NCBI GenBank assembly: GCA_022651385.1
Contig: JALCQR010000008.1
Span: forward strand, 62,001 to 126,000
DNA: 64,000 bases
Direction: 5' to 3'
Origin: Clostridia bacterium
GTDB lineage: Bacteria; Bacillota; Clostridia; Lachnospirales; Anaerotignaceae
Shown here: positions 42,478 to 52,810 of the stretch, in pieces
Layout: every line of letters begins with the position of its first letter
Numbering within the stretch: the first letter of the stretch is position 1
Made by a program: the position numbers and the translations under genes
The notes under the pieces: model-generated
Told to the model about the DNA's origin: nothing
What the model saw: the letters and a program-made list of their open reading frames with translations, nothing else
Databases searched by the model: none

Positions 42478-43783
42478 ATGAAATACTACAGCAAACAAAT
42501 TGCTATTATTTGCTTTTTATTAAGTGCAGTGCTTACAGGCTGCGGCAACAGCAGTCCAAGTTCTGTAAGTGCAACACGCTATGTTTCCATTCAATCCGTT
42601 TCTCAAAGCACAGATTCAAATGTACTTACTGTAAGCGGAAATGTTACGCCGACCGAAACAGTAAAGCTTTCATTTAAGCTTTCCGGCATTATTGAAAACT
42701 TGCCTCTAAATGAGGGTGACATAGTTAACAAAGGAGACCCGGTAGCAACCCTGGACGTAAGTGATTACTCTCTTGCATTAAATTCAGCCAAATCCGCAAG
42801 CTTAATGGCATCGGCTCAGATTTCGGCTTCTCAGGATCAGCAGCAGGCGGCTCAGGCAAATTACGACGCGGCAAAACTTCAGCTTGATAAAGAGCTTCCG
42901 TCAAAAATTGCTCAGGCAAAAGCTCAGCTTGATTTAACACAGACTACATATAATAGAACAAAAACTTTATATGATAAAGGAATAGTATCAAAAAGCCAGC
43001 TTGATGAAATAAGCGCAAAACTCAAATCCGACAGCGAAACCTATAATCAGGCACTTGATGCCGTTGAAACAACAAAGGCTAAGCTGGAAGCATCCAAAAA
43101 AAGTATTGACGCATATTCAGCACAAGTTTCAGCAGATGAGGCTCAGCTTCAAAAGACTGATGCAGCAACACAAAAAGCCGAAAACGATTTGAATGATACA
43201 AAACTTACAAGCCCAATAAACGGTGTTGTTTTAAGCAAAATTATGAATACCGATGAAGTCACATCAGCCGGAACCCCTGTTGTAGCTTTAGGTTCCATTG
43301 ATAATGTATACATAGAAATAGGCGTTCCTGACACAAAAATAGGTTTTATATCAAAAGGTGAGCCAGCAAAAATATCTGTATACGGACAAGATAAAGTTTA
43401 TGACGGCATTGTTGAAGAAATAGGTTCTGTTGCCGACAGTACAACACGAACATTTACAGTGAAAATACGTGTAAGCAATAAAAACCATAATCTTCGCCCC
43501 GGTATGATTGCAAAATCAGAAATTAAATTAAATTCAGGTAAGGCTGTACTTGTTCCGCTTGACAGCGTAATTCAAAAAGCATCAGGTCCTATTGTATTTA
43601 TATATGATGACTCAACAAAGAAAGTCTAAAGTCTCTTTACGCAAAGTCGTTTTAGGCGAAATTACAGGAGATAAAATACAGATATTATCCGGTATTTCAA
43701 CAGGCGATAAGCTTGTCACTTCCGGGCAGTACCAACTTAAAGACGGCGAAAGCGTATCTCTTAAGGAGGCTGAAAAAGAATGA
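42478..43783 (+). pseudogene. RND efflux adaptor (HlyD/AcrA family) lipoprotein, frameshifted
   Basis: From ATG 42478 (AAGGAG 8 bp before) the frame reads a lipoprotein signal with lipobox VLTGC, an HlyD-type barrel and a coiled-coil hairpin rich in A/Q/K/D (about residues 90-240), stopping at 43629. The missing last part (KVVLGEITGDKIQILSGIS) continues in another frame to 43783 and overlaps the pump gene. The cause is a tandem duplication AAAGTCT-AAAGTCT at 43621-43634; with one copy removed the frame is open throughout. The truncated product, about 383 residues, lacks only the membrane-proximal end, so partial function is possible. Confidence 0.85.
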
Positions 43784-46700
43784 CAAAATGGAGTGTTACC
43801 CACCGCGGTATACTTGCTCTTTTATGCTTGGTTTTCGTTTTAATAGGCACATATGCTTTTGCCGTTATGGAAAGACAGGAAAACCCCACTTTCTCCAGCC
43901 CGGCAGCATCCGTGACATGTGTATATCCCGGTGCAAGTCCGGAAGACATTGAAAAACAGGTAGTAAAGCCGCTTGAAGACAAAATAAATGAAATGAGCAA
44001 TATTAAAACTCTTGAGTCGTACTCAATGGATTCTGTAGGTATCATTAAAGTTAAACTTGAGGACATGTCCGACAGCGACATAAATAAAAAATGGGAGGAC
44101 TTGAAAGACAAAGTCGATAAAGCTAAGCCGGACCTTCCTGATTCCGCCGAAGAGCCAAAAATCGAAACAGATTTTACAAGCTCTTACGGACTTATAATCG
44201 GCCTTTCTTCATACGAATATAATAACGAAACTATATACAAAGCCGCAAAAGAAGTAAAAGACTTATTAAAAGATGATAAAGATGTTAAAGCCGTAGATAT
44301 TAAGGGCAATGTAAATCAGCAAATTGAAATAGACCTCGATATGACCAAGCTTCAGCAGTACGGTATCTCCCCTTCAAATGTTGCTTCAATAATTGCAGCA
44401 AGAAACACAAATATACCGGGCGGAAACCTTAAACTTGACGGTACAAAAATACCGGTTCAGATTTCAGGCGAGTATAAAAGTATTGATGAAATTAAAAACA
44501 CTGTTGTTGGAGCATCAGATAAGGGAACTCCCGTATATTTAAAAAATCTTGCCTCTGTACAAAAAAGCGACGAAGATGCAGACCAGCTTGTTTATATAAA
44601 CGGTGTAAAAGGTGTTTTTGTAGGTGTAAAATACCGCGACGGAATAAATCAGCCGAAAGCAGAAAAAAGGCTCTCAGCACTTCTTGACAATTACAGAGAA
44701 AACGGACTTTATGCAGATATGGCCATGGACATAATGTATGACGAGTCAACATATATACATAACTCCATATCGGACTTTACAAAAAATCTCGTTTCCGCAA
44801 TAATACTTATGCTTATTGTAATAATGCTTGTTCTCGGTATACGTTCGGCAGTAATTGTGTCAATACAAATACCGCTTGTTATATTTGTTGTGCTTTCATA
44901 TATGTATTTAACAGGAATTCCGCTTCACCAAATGTCTATAGCTTCGCTTATTATATGTTTAAGTCTCCTTGTTGCAAACGGGATTGTATCAAACGATAAT
45001 ATAAATGTTTACCTTTCCAAAGGCGAAAAAATACAAAAAGCATGCATAGACGGTGTAAACGAAGTTAAAATTCCTATTTTGACTTCTACACTTACAACCA
45101 TAGCATCATTTCTGCCTCTGGCAATGATGCAGGGCTCAGCCGGAAAATTTGTAAAATCAATGCCTATACTTGTTTCGGTAGCGTTAATTGCTTCTTTTGT
45201 AGCATCGCTTACAGTTGTCCCCGCAATGGCTTACATAATACTGCGCCCTAAAAACAAAAAAATCAAACAGACAGAAAACAAACAAAACTTAAAGTCAAAA
45301 ATTGCTAAAAAGCTTCGTATAGACAAGATTTTCGGCTCAATAAATAATTTATACGATAGGCTGCTGCTCTTTTCACTTAAACGTCCAAAACGGCTTTTAA
45401 TTATATTTACACTGCTTTTTGTACTTGTAATAAGCATCGTGCCTTCAATGAAAGTTCAGCTTTTTCCGCCTGTAGACCGTGACCAGTATATTTTAAATAT
45501 TACGGCTCCTGACGGTTCAACAGTTAAGGAAACGGCGGATATTGCAGAAAAAGTTTCAAAAGTGCTCGCAAAACAAGACTCTGTAACAAAATACTCATGC
45601 TCGGTAGGAAAAGGATACTTGAAATACTATGTGACCTTCTACCCTAATACGCAGGTGGCAAACAAAGCGCAGTTTTTGATTGACGGCACAAGAGTTAAGG
45701 CCCCTGAAGTTGAAACCGCTGTACAGGAAGCAGTGCCGGACGCTAAGACAACAATTAAATACCTTGAAATAAATCTCCCGAGTGACTATCCTATTTTAAT
45801 TCGTATTTCCGGAAACGATACAGATACTTTAAGGCTCCTTGCCGAACAAGTATCCGATAAACTGCAAGATACTGAAGGCGTATGCAATGTTGAAAACGAT
45901 TATGGAAATTCAGACTATAAACTGAAAGTTAACGTAAATGATGAAAAAGCCAGTCTTGTAGGCCTTACAAATTACCAAATAGCATCCATTGTGCGTATGG
46001 CGGTAAACGGAACCGAAATATCCCAGTATCATCAGAAAAACATTGATGATGATTCATTACCTATTGTGGCAAAAATTGCCGATAAAGATAAAACAACCCG
46101 TGATGTGCTTGATTCGATATATGTTACATCATCAGTTACAGGTGCAAATGTTCCCCTTACACAGGTTGCAAATATCAAAACCGAATCATCACAGAATGAA
46201 ATTATACGCCGAAACGGAGTGCGTACAATTACCGTTGGAATTAATACTAAAAATGGATATAATACGAATACCGTTTTATCATCTGTGAAGAAAACTCTTT
46301 CAGATTACAGTCTACCAGACGGATATAAAATGGAATATGGCGGCGATAACGAAAACAGCAATGATGCTTTCTCCTCTTTAAAGCTTCCTTCAATTATTGC
46401 CGTTATTCTTATTTACCTTATACTTGCGTTTCAGTTTGGCGATTTATCACAGCCTCTTATAATTCTCGGAACAATACCCCTTTCATTTATCGGTGTTTTC
46501 AGTGGTTTAAAGCTTATGGGATATCCTATAGGTTTCATGGCACTTTTAGGCGGGATAAGCCTTATGGGAGTTGTTGTAAATAACGGTATTGTGCTTTTGG
46601 ATTATATGAATATACAGGTTAAAAAGCAGGAAAATGTTATTGATGCAGTTGTTGAAGCATGCAAAACAAGGCTGCGTCCTATAATGGTAGGAATGGTTAC

Positions 46701-46929
46701 AACAGTTATTTCTATGCTTCCTCTTATGCTAAGAGGCGGAGATTTATGGGCACCTCTTGCGGCATCAATAGTTTTTGGAATGCTTGTTTCGTCTGTTCTT
46801 ACAATGCTTGTTACACCTGCTGGATTTTTATTGTTATATAAAAATAAACGAAAACATTACCGCAAATTAATGAGAATGAAATATAAAATAAAAAAAGCAA
46901 GGAAAAAGCCATCCAATAAACCAGTTTAA
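43780..46929 (+). CDS. RND-family efflux pump permease
   Basis: This 1049-residue protein has the AcrB/YerP-type layout: one N-terminal membrane helix, a large outside loop (PGASPEDIEKQVVKPLE), five helices, a mid-protein helix near residue 540, a second outside loop and a final five helices with FMALLGGISLMGVVVNNGIVLLD. It exports small hydrophobic compounds using the proton gradient. A ATGA overlap couples it to the frameshifted adaptor. No TolC-like outer-membrane gene is present, as expected for a one-membrane Firmicute. Whether the pump is active with a truncated adaptor is open. Confidence 0.93.
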   Translation: MTKWSVTHRGILALLCLVFVLIGTYAFAVMERQENPTFSSPAASVTCVYPGASPEDIEKQVVKPLEDKINEMSNIKTLESYSMDSVGIIKVKLEDMSDSDINKKWEDLKDKVDKAKPDLPDSAEEPKIETDFTSSYGLIIGLSSYEYNNETIYKAAKEVKDLLKDDKDVKAVDIKGNVNQQIEIDLDMTKLQQYGISPSNVASIIAARNTNIPGGNLKLDGTKIPVQISGEYKSIDEIKNTVVGASDKGTPVYLKNLASVQKSDEDADQLVYINGVKGVFVGVKYRDGINQPKAEKRLSALLDNYRENGLYADMAMDIMYDESTYIHNSISDFTKNLVSAIILMLIVIMLVLGIRSAVIVSIQIPLVIFVVLSYMYLTGIPLHQMSIASLIICLSLLVANGIVSNDNINVYLSKGEKIQKACIDGVNEVKIPILTSTLTTIASFLPLAMMQGSAGKFVKSMPILVSVALIASFVASLTVVPAMAYIILRPKNKKIKQTENKQNLKSKIAKKLRIDKIFGSINNLYDRLLLFSLKRPKRLLIIFTLLFVLVISIVPSMKVQLFPPVDRDQYILNITAPDGSTVKETADIAEKVSKVLAKQDSVTKYSCSVGKGYLKYYVTFYPNTQVANKAQFLIDGTRVKAPEVETAVQEAVPDAKTTIKYLEINLPSDYPILIRISGNDTDTLRLLAEQVSDKLQDTEGVCNVENDYGNSDYKLKVNVNDEKASLVGLTNYQIASIVRMAVNGTEISQYHQKNIDDDSLPIVAKIADKDKTTRDVLDSIYVTSSVTGANVPLTQVANIKTESSQNEIIRRNGVRTITVGINTKNGYNTNTVLSSVKKTLSDYSLPDGYKMEYGGDNENSNDAFSSLKLPSIIAVILIYLILAFQFGDLSQPLIILGTIPLSFIGVFSGLKLMGYPIGFMALLGGISLMGVVVNNGIVLLDYMNIQVKKQENVIDAVVEACKTRLRPIMVGMVTTVISMLPLMLRGGDLWAPLAASIVFGMLVSSVLTMLVTPAGFLLLYKNKRKHYRKLMRMKYKIKKARKKPSNKPV

Positions 46930-46978
46930 GCTAAAATCAAGCCATGTTTCAGGCGCCATATACATTTTCTGGCAGCCA

Positions 46979-47015
46979 AAAGAGCCCGGATGTTTTTAAT
47001 ACCCGGACTCTTTTT
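46979..47015 (+). terminator. Intrinsic terminator after the RND pump gene
   Basis: An AAAGAGCCCGG / CCCGGACTCTTT imperfect stem, followed by TTTTT. Confidence 0.75.
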
Positions 47016-47025
47016 CAATGGCTTT

Positions 47026-47149
47026 TTATTTGTCCTCTACACGATTTGCATATATAGAAGTTCCTTTGCTTTCTGCCGAATTATCAATAACCTTTACATT
47101 ATTACAAAAATTTGAAGTGACAAATCTTTTTATTTCTTTGAAATTAATT
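47026..47149 (-). pseudogene. Possible short coding remnant
   Basis: A 40-codon open frame without a good start reads INFKEIKRFVTSNF and later SAESKGTSIYANRVEDK before TAA. Its composition is protein-like, and it directly follows (overlapping slightly) the GyrI-like gene in another frame. It could be the broken tail of a second gene. No family is recognised. Confidence 0.3.
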
Positions 47150-47602
47150 AACAGCTATATATAAATAGCAATGCGCCTTGCCGTCTTTTGTATAATCTGC
47201 AGGAACACTGCTTTCATAGTCTGCAGTAAATGCTCTTTTTATTTCTCCTGCTTTTTGTTCACTCCAAACTTTTTGCCATGCCTTTTTAGTGCATGCGCCT
47301 ATATCTCCTGTTTCATCACTTTCATCGTATTTTTTATAGACACCATTGCTTATTTGAATTTCCATTTTCTTAAAAAAATCCGATGTTACGCCAATTATAC
47401 TAAGGTCATAATCTCCGTTTTCATCACTTTGATAATTATCGTATCTGGAAACAGGAGAAATTCCTTTCTTAAAATTATGTTGGCTGTCATAAAGAATCGG
47501 CAGCTTTCCGCTTATAATATCATTCCATACTTCTTCCGTTTTCTTTATACCTTCGGCAGTATTGTTTGTTCTAATTGTAATTTGTGTTAAAATATATGAC
47601 AT
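47144..47602 (-). CDS. GyrI-like (AraC effector-binding-domain) protein
   Basis: This 152-residue protein resembles stand-alone effector-binding domains of the GyrI/SbmC type: EGIKKTEEVWNDIISGKLP, then SPVSRYDNYQSDENGDYDLSIIGV, a KAWQKVWS helix, and a final strand CYLYIAVN. Such domains bind small hydrophobic ligands or drugs. It has no DNA-binding part. It lies convergent to the RND pump gene, which may be significant for drug handling but is only a position argument. Confidence 0.6.
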   Translation of the reverse strand: MSYILTQITIRTNNTAEGIKKTEEVWNDIISGKLPILYDSQHNFKKGISPVSRYDNYQSDENGDYDLSIIGVTSDFFKKMEIQISNGVYKKYDESDETGDIGACTKKAWQKVWSEQKAGEIKRAFTADYESSVPADYTKDGKAHCYLYIAVN

Positions 47603-47760
47603 AAATACACCTACCTATAAAATTATTAAGTCTCTTATTTAAATTAATCTGACTCCCAATAACGCTCATTAATTTGAATTTCACTCTCTATCAATTGTAT
47701 CTCACACTATGACAGTCCACAATGTTTATATCAAAAAAAATTTAAATTTTAAGCAAAAAA

Positions 47761-47797
47761 ACACTCAAAGCACCTTAAAAAGGTTAACTTTGAGTGT
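47761..47797 (-). terminator. Terminator after the SLH protein gene
   Basis: ACACTCAAAG and CTTTGAGTGT form a perfect 10-bp stem. On the minus strand seven T residues follow. Confidence 0.88.
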
Positions 47798-47849
47798 CTG
47801 TTAAGCGGCTAAAAAGTACCTGTTAAGGCATAAAAATTAGTCGGATTTT

Positions 47850-50800
47850 TTATTTCTCACTTATTTCCAAATAACCATTTAATATTCTTGCCAGTTCTCC
47901 TCTTGTTGCAAGTCCCTTTGGATCAAGAATTTTATTACCTTTGCCGGTAATTATTTTGTTTTCACTTGCCCATTCCAAAGCAGGTTTTGCATAATCGGAA
48001 ATTTCATTATAATCTGTAAACTGCATTAATTCATTATAATTTTCTGTCTCCGGGAATCCGGCATATCTCCATAAAATTGCTACAAGCTGTTCTCTTGTAA
48101 CTTTGTCCTCCGGCCCGTACTTTCCATTGCCGTATCCTTCTACTACCTTATACTTTTCTGCCCAGCCAATAGGAGTATAATAATATTTATCTTTAGCCAC
48201 ATCTGTAAACGTACTGTCTATCTTTTCGTCTGATTTATCAATACGATATACAATAGTTGCTATCATTCCTCTGGTTGTAGAAATGTACGGTCCAAATTCA
48301 TCATCTGATATACCCTGCATTATGCCTTTATCATAAATTTTAAGCACATCATTATAGAACCAGTCTTTTTTACTTATGTCTTTAAACACATTAGAATCTT
48401 TATTTGTGTTCTCTTTAATGTCCTTGTTCGTGTTCTCTGTATCAGATTCCTCAAACACAGCCTTTATTGTATGTGCTTCATCTATATCATTAAATGAATA
48501 GTTTTCTACAGCACCGACACTTTCTCCGTCTACTATTACATCGTCAATGCTATATCCATCATCAGGTGTAATTGTAAATTCCTTATATTCACCTTTTGAT
48601 ACAGCAACGCTGCCGCTTGGTGAAATACTTCCGCCGTCTCCTGCGCTTGCTGTAATTGTATAATAAGAAGTGCTGCTTCCGCCGCCTGATGGACTGCTTG
48701 CCTTTTCCGTATATGCTATTGTATATGTTGAGAACTTATCTGCCTCAAATGTAAGTGTCTGAAGCTCGCTGTCATATACTGGCGTAATAATATCAGCTGT
48801 ACCGTCATGCATTCTTATTATTGAATATGGTGCTTTGTTTTGTAATTCTAAAGGTATTGCAATTGTAATTTTTATCTTTTGACCTTCAGGAGGCTGTATA
48901 CTTTCAGGTTCTCCGTCATTTATAATTTTTTGTAATTTAAGGTCAAGATATATACCGACTTTTCCCTCTGATGACAATTTTTTCTCTATTTTTTCTTTTT
49001 CATCAGAAGAAATGTTGTCTCCATTTTCTTTTTCAACTATTAACTTTATTTTTACAGAATTTGTTTTGGCTGTCTCTTGGTCTTCATCAGTAAACATGTT
49101 GTCTAAGTTATCTGCCGCAACTGAAGGAGTATCTCCGATAACCTGCAATAATGTATCTTTTCGTCCTATAGGAAGTGTAATATCCTCTACTGCGTTTGCA
49201 TTCTTAATTACCATTGTTTTTGTAATGGTTTTTCCGTCTTTTGTTGCCACAAGACTATAAACACCATCACTTAGACCGCTTATCGCATACTTACCGTTTT
49301 CATCTGTAGTTGTCTGTGCAACCGCACTACTGTCTGTGCCGTATTTAGTAAGTTTAACAGTTACACCGCTTAATTTGTTAGAATCTTCGTCGGTTACTGT
49401 TCCTGACAGTGTTCTTGTGTTTTCATCACTTTCACCTGTAGTAATTGTTACCTTAGCAGGAACTGAACTAAATGTACCGTCTGTTGCTTTTTTACGGACA
49501 TATAATGTATAATCCGCACCGCTTTCCAACCCCGTAAAAGCACCTGTGGTTTTCCATGTTTTCCCGTCTATTGAATACTCACAGTCATCAAAATCATCTG
49601 TATTTATAACCGCAATGCTGTTTGTGCTTTTGCTAATCTTAATTTCTGCACTTGGCTGTGCCGGTTTTGCAGGAACAGACAAGTTCAGCGCCGTACTGTC
49701 AGTTTTGGTTGTGCCGTTTCCGTTCTTTACAATTGAAATGCCTGTTCCGAACCAGTCATCATCTATTTTAAGTGATACAGAATCCATAGTTGTTGTTTTG
49801 CCGTTTATTGTATATGCGGCGCCTGTTGTAAAACCTGTAATCTGTCCATTTTTAAAATCAAACTGGATATTAGGCGTTTCCTGCTGCACACTGTCGTCTG
49901 AACCTACTGTAACGGTTTCTATCTTAGATGCAAATGATTTATTCTCACCATTTGTCACTGCCTTAACACGTACATAATACGTTCCGTTCGGCAATCCCGT
50001 TAATTCCGATTCCGTAATAGAAGTCCAGTTCTTTTGGTCTGTGCTGTATTCCATAGTGCCGTCGACACCTGTTATTTTTCCGTCTTTGCCTCCGGAATAT
50101 GTTTCGTTTACTCCCGTTGCTGTCGGAGTGCTTGGTCTTGACGGTATTGTCAAGACTTGCTCATCGCTGTCTGACGAAGTTATGTTGTCTCCTTTTTTTA
50201 CAATTGAGACATCTGTGCCGAATAAGCCATCAGCAATATCTGCTGACTCTGAATCAGGTGTTATTGTATATGCATCACCTGTTGTTGAGCTTATTGAATA
50301 TGCAGCGCCTGTTGTAAATCCTTTAAGTTCTGCATTTTCATAATCTATCTGTATATTTGGTGTTTCTTCTGCTGCCGGTTTAGGTTTAACTGTAATTGTA
50401 TATGTTGTTTTAGTTGAACCGTCAGCAGCTGTTACAACTATTTTATCTCCTGTCTCAATAGGGTCATGAACATTGCTGCTGTCAATAGTCTGACCTGACA
50501 CATTTTTTGTTAAATTTGCTAATAAATCAGCTTTGCTTGTGTGATACGGAACATCCTTAATTGTTTCACCGGACGTTTCTCCGTTTGAAACAGTGTAAGT
50601 ATCTGAAGTTAACAGCGTACTAATAATATCTGATTTACCGACACTTGCAATATTGCTTGTTCCTGCGTTATCTCCTCCGGTTACAATTAATTTGAATTTA
50701 TATGTCTTATTTGGAGAAAGGCCGGTAACACCAGCTATAGTGGAATCGCCTGTCAATGTATTGCTTGTTGTTGAATCAGACCATGTTTTGCCACCGTCTG

Positions 50801-52748
50801 TTGACTGCTGAATTTTTAAACTTGTAGCATTTGTTGCTTTGCTCCATGTTAAATTAACCTCTGTACCTGTACGACTGGTACTTGCTAAATCCGTAATAAC
50901 ATTGCTTGCAGTTACAGTAGATGTTATTGCCAACGCAGTTTCGTTTTCGCTTTTTCCCGTATTGGCACCGCTGTCTATTGCTTTTACCAATTCAAATACA
51001 CGGTCACCCGGTGTTAATTTTGTAAGCGTATTTTTATATTTGAGATTGTCTATAAAAGTATTCATGTCAGAATCATGAAGTCCCATATTGGTAAAATTGA
51101 TGGATACGCTGCTGCCGGTAGTTGTTACAGTATAATCAATTGAATTGTCGGCTGTTTTTCCGCTTGTTCCGTCCTTAAATGCTATATCTGTACCGTCTGC
51201 TGTTAAAAATTCATTATCTGAGTCTTTAATGCCAGTTGCAGTCAAATCAAGCTCGCTAAAGCTTTCTGTATTCTCTATAGTTGTTGCATCTGCGTTAGAA
51301 AACAGAATATCTTTTCCATCCGAACCATTATTATATGCAGGATTTTTTGCCGTTGCGGTAAATTCAGGCGGATGACTGAACTGATTAACAATATTTATTG
51401 TGCTTGCTGCTGTTGCGGCACCTGATTCTCCGTCTTCGTCTACAAATTTAACATTCAGATTTCTTGTGCTTTCTGGGTCTTCAGATGTGCATTTATAATT
51501 TACCAACAATGCAATCTGCTGAGCCACATCTGCACTGTATGCTGAACCATAAACCTGAATGTTGTCAATCCACAGATATGATCCTACTGCATAACCGCCT
51601 GTCTGGTCATATGTACCGTTTATGAAAACAAACTGATATGTTCCGTCATCAGGAATTGTACCTTCTGAAGTTGTCCAAGGCTGTGAAGCTCCTCTTCCAT
51701 AGAAAACCAACGTATATACATTTGTAGTAACATTTCTAACATATCCATAAACTTCATAGTCATCCATTTGACGTACTGCCTTCCAGTCTATAGATATCTT
51801 TTCACCGGCTTTTGCTGTAAAAGAATCACTTGTAACAACAGGTCCGAATGCAGAACCGAATTTTTCAATTCCGCTCCCGTATGCAACGCCTCCGTTAGGG
51901 TCTCCTGCTCCTGTATTATCAATTATTACATTGCCTTTTGATGTTAATTTTAATGACCTTCCTCCTGAGCCTCCGGCAGTATCATCAATTGAAACCGTAG
52001 TGGTAAATGGCCCCCATGTTGATGATGGGTCAGGTCTCTCAACTGATTCATATTCCCATGCACTATTAGATAATGGTGGGATATACCAGTCAGAAGTATA
52101 TGTATATGGATCTCCGTTTTTATCCGTTCCTGTAATTTCATGAGGCTTTGTGCTTTCACCCATACTGGTATACTTTGTTCCGTTTGAACGAAGATTTAAA
52201 TGGTTTCCGTATAAATCGTATACACCGTTTTTGATTGTCCATCCTTCAAGAGTGTTTCCATCAGAAAAAATTGTACCTGTCTGGCCGTCTAAGAAGTTTG
52301 CATTAGGCAGTGTTCTTTTAAAAACGATTTTTAATTTATTTCCGTCTTCTCCGTTTTCTGCAGAGTCGACGGCTCCGATGGCATCATATGCTGAGCCGTT
52401 TCCCAAATACACAATGCCGTCACAAACTGAAACTTTTCCGTTTTCTGTAGAAATCGAAGCTTTATCAGAAACTTCCTGTAATCCCAGCTGATCATAAGCA
52501 TCTGCGCTGTCAACAGAAAACTCAACATAACTTTTGCTGCCAAAGCTTGAGGTTGATGATAATCTCAAGTTCGGCAAAGCCAATACCGGTGTTGGACTCA
52601 TTTCATTAAAATCAACGCTTGTCCCGGTAACACCGGTTATTGTTGATGCTGCATATACCACATTAAGATTAATTGAGCTTGACAGCAGCAAAATACTTAA
52701 TGCTATTGAAAAACATTTTGTGATTTTTAATTTCTTCCTAAAAATCAA
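47850..52748 (-). CDS. Large secreted surface protein with three SLH domains
   Basis: This 1632-residue protein starts with a TTG codon (GGAGGTG 8 bp before) and a signal peptide ending near VVYAAS. Next are a lectin/jelly-roll-like region (LWIDNIQVYG near residue 400), an FN3-like domain near 630-710, a cadherin-like beta-sandwich near 720-800, and two copies of a module beginning ETPNIQ with GFTTGAAY. A carboxypeptidase-regulatory-like domain and a TITASAGDGGSISPSG repeat follow. Three SLH domains fill the last 180 residues (DVAKDKYYYTPIGWA). SLH domains bind pyruvylated wall polymers, so it sits on the cell surface, probably in adhesion or polysaccharide contact. It lies 62 bp after the pseudo-receiver gene. 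Confidence 0.9.
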   Translation of the reverse strand: MIFRKKLKITKCFSIALSILLLSSSINLNVVYAASTITGVTGTSVDFNEMSPTPVLALPNLRLSSTSSFGSKSYVEFSVDSADAYDQLGLQEVSDKASISTENGKVSVCDGIVYLGNGSAYDAIGAVDSAENGEDGNKLKIVFKRTLPNANFLDGQTGTIFSDGNTLEGWTIKNGVYDLYGNHLNLRSNGTKYTSMGESTKPHEITGTDKNGDPYTYTSDWYIPPLSNSAWEYESVERPDPSSTWGPFTTTVSIDDTAGGSGGRSLKLTSKGNVIIDNTGAGDPNGGVAYGSGIEKFGSAFGPVVTSDSFTAKAGEKISIDWKAVRQMDDYEVYGYVRNVTTNVYTLVFYGRGASQPWTTSEGTIPDDGTYQFVFINGTYDQTGGYAVGSYLWIDNIQVYGSAYSADVAQQIALLVNYKCTSEDPESTRNLNVKFVDEDGESGAATAASTINIVNQFSHPPEFTATAKNPAYNNGSDGKDILFSNADATTIENTESFSELDLTATGIKDSDNEFLTADGTDIAFKDGTSGKTADNSIDYTVTTTGSSVSINFTNMGLHDSDMNTFIDNLKYKNTLTKLTPGDRVFELVKAIDSGANTGKSENETALAITSTVTASNVITDLASTSRTGTEVNLTWSKATNATSLKIQQSTDGGKTWSDSTTSNTLTGDSTIAGVTGLSPNKTYKFKLIVTGGDNAGTSNIASVGKSDIISTLLTSDTYTVSNGETSGETIKDVPYHTSKADLLANLTKNVSGQTIDSSNVHDPIETGDKIVVTAADGSTKTTYTITVKPKPAAEETPNIQIDYENAELKGFTTGAAYSISSTTGDAYTITPDSESADIADGLFGTDVSIVKKGDNITSSDSDEQVLTIPSRPSTPTATGVNETYSGGKDGKITGVDGTMEYSTDQKNWTSITESELTGLPNGTYYVRVKAVTNGENKSFASKIETVTVGSDDSVQQETPNIQFDFKNGQITGFTTGAAYTINGKTTTMDSVSLKIDDDWFGTGISIVKNGNGTTKTDSTALNLSVPAKPAQPSAEIKISKSTNSIAVINTDDFDDCEYSIDGKTWKTTGAFTGLESGADYTLYVRKKATDGTFSSVPAKVTITTGESDENTRTLSGTVTDEDSNKLSGVTVKLTKYGTDSSAVAQTTTDENGKYAISGLSDGVYSLVATKDGKTITKTMVIKNANAVEDITLPIGRKDTLLQVIGDTPSVAADNLDNMFTDEDQETAKTNSVKIKLIVEKENGDNISSDEKEKIEKKLSSEGKVGIYLDLKLQKIINDGEPESIQPPEGQKIKITIAIPLELQNKAPYSIIRMHDGTADIITPVYDSELQTLTFEADKFSTYTIAYTEKASSPSGGGSSTSYYTITASAGDGGSISPSGSVAVSKGEYKEFTITPDDGYSIDDVIVDGESVGAVENYSFNDIDEAHTIKAVFEESDTENTNKDIKENTNKDSNVFKDISKKDWFYNDVLKIYDKGIMQGISDDEFGPYISTTRGMIATIVYRIDKSDEKIDSTFTDVAKDKYYYTPIGWAEKYKVVEGYGNGKYGPEDKVTREQLVAILWRYAGFPETENYNELMQFTDYNEISDYAKPALEWASENKIITGKGNKILDPKGLATRGELARILNGYLEISEK

Positions 52749-52810
52749 TTTAATTACACCTCCAATTGTGATTTCTAACTTTTAAAATCATAGTCTTATA
52801 GGCTTTATAT

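Noticed and set aside
49546-49977. 143-codon plus-strand frame inside the SLH protein gene
   Set aside because: It is the antisense of the repeated modules and has no start signal.
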